Source: Pelotomaculum sp. UBA5255 (lineage in GTDB: Bacteria; Bacillota; Desulfotomaculia; Desulfotomaculales; Pelotomaculaceae). From it: 16,288 bases of DNA. The translations under genes and the position numbers were made by a program. Shown here piece by piece: positions 13,577-16,288 of this stretch. The DNA is taken from positions 54,348 through 70,635 of the forward strand of contig DHTR01000075.1 in assembly GCA_002408725.1 (NCBI GenBank), given 5' to 3'. The notes below the pieces were generated by a model. That model made no database searches, had not been told where the DNA came from, and saw nothing but the letters and a program-made list of their open reading frames with translations. Every line of letters begins with the position of its first letter. Positions within the stretch are counted from its first letter, which is position 1.

Positions 13577-14924
13577 GCAAACCGGCTTAATCTTCTTCCC
13601 CGCCTTTGATTGGGCCATCTCGCCGACCCATCCGGAAAGGGAGGAGCGCCTTCTTTATACCCGCGACCAGATTTTTGAAGAGGGGATTATGGACCTTCCC
13701 CAAATTCTTGAATTCAAACCGTCCCTGGCAACAGCCCATGATATCGCCAGGACGCACTTTTGTGTGCCACGAGTTGAGGACCAGACCACCGAAGCACACT
13801 TAATTGCTGCTGGAGCAGCCATCTTGCTGGCCGACAAGGTCGTTACCGGTCAAATTGAAAACGGCTTTGCCCTGGTCAGGCCCCCCGGCCACCACGCCAT
13901 GCGGGTGGTCCACGGGAACAGAGGGTTCTGCAATATTAACAATGAAGCCGTTATGATTGAATACCTTCGAAGCCGGCACGGCATCAAGCGGGTGGCCGTT
14001 ATTGATACCGACGCTCACCATGGTGACGGCACCCAGAATATTTTTTGGCACGACCCGGATGTATTGTTTATTTCCTTTCACCAGGATGGTCGGACTCTCT
14101 ATCCGGGCACGGGCTTTACCTATGAACTGGGTGGTCCGAGGGCGCTTGCCCGCACCATTAATATTCCGCTGCAACCGGGCACCTCGGATGAAAGTCTGCT
14201 CTACTTGTTGGATAACCTGATCTTGCCGATCCTGGCGGAGTTTAAGCCTGATTTTATTGTAAACTCAGCCGGGCAGGACAATCATTTTACCGACCCCCTG
14301 GGCAGCATGCGGATCAGTGCCCAGGGTTATGCCCAGTTGACCGAAAAGCTACGCCCGGACCTGGCCGTACTGGAGGGGGGCTATGCCATTGAAACCGCCC
14401 TGCCTTATGTAAACATGGCTATCATCCTGGCCCTGGCGGGACTGGACTACACCAATGTACGGGAACCGGACTACTGGCCGGGGCGCTTCAAGGAAAGCCC
14501 CGAACGTTTGGGTCAGGTGCGCAAATTGGTGGATCAACTGCTGCATTACTGGCAGTTACGCGATCAGGTGCCGCCGGACTCAAGGTACATCCAGGGACAG
14601 TTTTACGAAAGAGACAAAAGAGTTTTCTACGACACCGATTACATTGATGAGAGTCAACTCGAAAGGCTGAAGCTTTGTGATCACTGCCCGGGCTATTTAT
14701 CCATTGAATCGGATGCTAATCACGGTAGTGGAAAGTCCGGCAAAGTGAAATGTCTGTCCGTACCTTTTGCGGCCTGCTCGAAATGCCGATCCGAGGCGGC
14801 AAACACCTATCACCAATCCAAGCACGGGGGCATCTACCGCTATATTTATCTTCAGGATAAGTCAACGGACACCTTTTTTGGATATGATGCCGATAGTGGA
14901 AAAGAGTGGCATTCGGAAGGATAG
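13554..14924 (+). CDS. Histone deacetylase / AcuC superfamily amidohydrolase with C-terminal Cys-rich extension
   Basis: A zinc-dependent deacylase of the arginase-deacetylase fold, 456 residues. Catalytic residues are all present: RPPGHHA with His113-His114, DTDAHHGDGT with zinc ligands Asp153 and His155, Asp242 in SAGQDNH (third ligand; usually SAGFDAH), and LEGGY with Tyr277. Bacterial relatives remove acyl groups from lysines (AcuC on acetyl-CoA synthetase) or from polyamines; the substrate here is unknown. The core ends near residue 335. The remaining roughly 120 residues are extra and include two CxxC pairs (375/378 and 408/411) plus Cys400, suggesting a zinc-ribbon-like module. It overlaps hyuA by 23 nt, with the nine-G run as ribosome binding site, and its stop lies 12 nt before mutL. 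ATG at 13554 or 13557 is equally possible. Confidence 0.88.
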   Translation: MMKKLKCKQTGLIFFPAFDWAISPTHPEREERLLYTRDQIFEEGIMDLPQILEFKPSLATAHDIARTHFCVPRVEDQTTEAHLIAAGAAILLADKVVTGQIENGFALVRPPGHHAMRVVHGNRGFCNINNEAVMIEYLRSRHGIKRVAVIDTDAHHGDGTQNIFWHDPDVLFISFHQDGRTLYPGTGFTYELGGPRALARTINIPLQPGTSDESLLYLLDNLILPILAEFKPDFIVNSAGQDNHFTDPLGSMRISAQGYAQLTEKLRPDLAVLEGGYAIETALPYVNMAIILALAGLDYTNVREPDYWPGRFKESPERLGQVRKLVDQLLHYWQLRDQVPPDSRYIQGQFYERDKRVFYDTDYIDESQLERLKLCDHCPGYLSIESDANHGSGKSGKVKCLSVPFAACSKCRSEAANTYHQSKHGGIYRYIYLQDKSTDTFFGYDADSGKEWHSEG

Positions 14925-14936
14925 CAGGTGGAAAGT

Positions 14937-16288
14937 TTGCCAAAAATCATGATCCTGGACCCCTTAACTGCCAACCAAATTGCCGCCGGAGAAGTGGTGG
15001 AAAGACCTTTCTCGGTGGTCAAAGAACTTGTGGAAAACTCAATTGACGCCGGGGCTAAAAGAATCATTGTGGACCTCGAGGAAGGGGGGTTGGCATCCGT
15101 CAGCGTGTCTGATGACGGATGCGGAATGAGCGAGGAAGACCTGCTTCTAGCCTTCCAGCGCCACGCTACAAGCAAAATTAAGTGCGCCTTCGACCTCTGC
15201 CGAATCGCAACCCTGGGGTTTAGGGGAGAAGCACTCCCCAGTATCGCATCCATTTCGAGCTTAACCGTTACGACCAGAGCTCACGGCGCTTTAAACGGAA
15301 CCCGGGCGGTAGTTGAAGGGGGCGACATCGTCGCCGTAGCGCCGGCAGGATGCCCCGCCGGCACGACCGTTTTGGTCAGGGATTTGTTTTACAATACCCC
15401 TGCCCGGCGAAAAGCGATGAAAAGCCCGTCCTCGGAAGGCTCACTGTGCGGGGAACTGGTTTCCCGCCTGGCCTTAGCCCGACCGGATCTTCGATACGAG
15501 ATGAAAATCAAAGGAAGGCGCGTATTCTACTCGCCGGGTTTCGGCCACTTACTGGACTCCGTAACGGCTGTTTACGGAACTCAGTTGGCAAAGGAAATGC
15601 TCCCCGTTCATTTTTCTGAAAAAGGTCTAACCTTAAACGGACTGACCGGTAAACCATCCTTAAGCCGCAGTACCCGCAGCCACATCACGGTAATTATAAA
15701 CGGCCGCTATGTACGTTGCCCGGTTGTCACCACAGCAGTCGAGGAAGCTTATCACTCCTTACTGCCGCAAGGTCGCAGGCCGGTTACCGTGCTGGCTTTA
15801 TCGGTGAAGCCGGAGTTCTTGGACGTAAATGTGCACCCCGCAAAACTAGAGGTCAGGCTCCTAGAAGAAGAAAAGACTGCCAAACTAGTGACCCGTGCAC
15901 TGATGGAAGCGCTCCGCGTAAAAGAGATTATCCCGTCAACAAAAATAACCCGACCGAAGGTTGAATCCGGTAGACAGGAAGAAAACCAGATCCAATTAAC
16001 CATTCAACCGCAACAAGCCTCGCGGGTTCCTCCCGGAATGGAGATGGCTTTTTGTGAGCCGGTCACGGCAGAATACAGGACTGTCAGCGCCAAACCCCTT
16101 ACATTGGAAAACAATCGGGTGGCGGGCTCTCTTACAACGGACCACACTGCAGATGTGGATGAAAAAACGGCCGGAAGTCTGCACAGGCAAAACCAACTGC
16201 CCATTTTAAACGCCCTTGCCCAACTACCTCCCACCTACATCCTGGCCGGTAGCGAGGAAGGCCTTTATATTGTGGATCAGCACGCCGC
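14937..16288 (+). CDS. mutL: DNA mismatch repair protein MutL (3' end cut by the window)
   Basis: Couples mismatch recognition by MutS to strand removal. About 450 residues are visible and the frame is open to the last base. The GHKL ATPase domain is complete: TANQIAAGEVVERP (11-24), the catalytic Glu30 and Asn34 in KELVENSIDAG, DDGCGM (59-64), RHATSKI (75-81), GFRGEAL (94-100), and later LFYNTPARRK. DVNVHPAKLEVR marks the end of the N-terminal half, and a low-complexity linker leads to IVDQHAA, the start of the C-terminal dimer domain. The metal-binding endonuclease motif expected in MutL of Firmicutes would lie beyond the window. The start is the TTG at 14937 (MPKI, as in homologues), 6 nt after AGGTGG; a GTG at 14928 and an ATG at 14949 are alternatives. 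Confidence 0.95.
   Translation, partial: MPKIMILDPLTANQIAAGEVVERPFSVVKELVENSIDAGAKRIIVDLEEGGLASVSVSDDGCGMSEEDLLLAFQRHATSKIKCAFDLCRIATLGFRGEALPSIASISSLTVTTRAHGALNGTRAVVEGGDIVAVAPAGCPAGTTVLVRDLFYNTPARRKAMKSPSSEGSLCGELVSRLALARPDLRYEMKIKGRRVFYSPGFGHLLDSVTAVYGTQLAKEMLPVHFSEKGLTLNGLTGKPSLSRSTRSHITVIINGRYVRCPVVTTAVEEAYHSLLPQGRRPVTVLALSVKPEFLDVNVHPAKLEVRLLEEEKTAKLVTRALMEALRVKEIIPSTKITRPKVESGRQEENQIQLTIQPQQASRVPPGMEMAFCEPVTAEYRTVSAKPLTLENNRVAGSLTTDHTADVDEKTAGSLHRQNQLPILNALAQLPPTYILAGSEEGLYIVDQHA

Noticed and set aside
1..16288. CRISPR arrays, tRNA or rRNA genes, insertion sequences, prophage or toxin-antitoxin pairs
   Set aside because: Read through for direct repeats, cloverleaf-like segments, transposase motifs and terminal repeats; none was found.

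Overview
This 16.3 kb window looks like chromosomal DNA of a spore-forming, anaerobic member of the Firmicutes, most like the Desulfotomaculum/Pelotomaculum group. The evidence is the miaB, ylbF-family, mutS, mutL order also known from Bacillus, strong GGAGG ribosome binding sites, sigma-A-like promoters, frequent TTG starts, an Asp23/Gls24 protein, and a minC gene behind a good match to the sporulation factor sigma-H consensus. The taxonomic placement is inference. I see no mobile element, prophage, CRISPR array, rRNA or tRNA.

Left part (1-5520): mostly single genes on alternating strands. In order: a Nudix ADP-ribose pyrophosphatase (nudF type, +), an orphan minC (-), a MutT-type Nudix hydrolase (+), a two-gene minus-strand unit coding for an Asp23-family protein and a LarA-like (lactate racemase fold) protein, a CitE-like lyase (+) and a universal stress protein (+).

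Middle part (5523-6939): three minus-strand genes of unknown function. The first transcribed encodes two membrane helices plus a small beta-rich domain, the second a 64-residue helical protein ending in a perfect 34-nt palindromic terminator, and the third a 212-residue helical protein with its own extended -10 promoter just past that terminator.

Right part (7176-16288): a plus-strand block of RNA modification and DNA repair genes. miaB has a near-consensus promoter and is followed by a YlbF/YmcA-family gene with a cysteine-rich tail, then a long composite terminator. A new extended -10 promoter drives mutS, a short HyuA-type hydantoinase/oxoprolinase homologue, a histone-deacetylase-family protein with a cysteine-rich C-terminal extension, and mutL, which runs off the window end. 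The hyuA and deacetylase genes overlap by 23 nt across a run of nine G residues. Loss of one G, or a +1 shift there, would join them into a single open frame.

The most interesting points are this homopolymer-gated HyuA-deacetylase junction inside a mismatch-repair operon, the deacetylase's unexplained C-terminal module, the sigma-H promoter on the orphan minC, and the unrecognised 212-residue protein. Many genes use TTG starts with a GGAGGTG-type Shine-Dalgarno whose embedded GTG is a decoy start, so several starts given here are shorter than the longest open frame.
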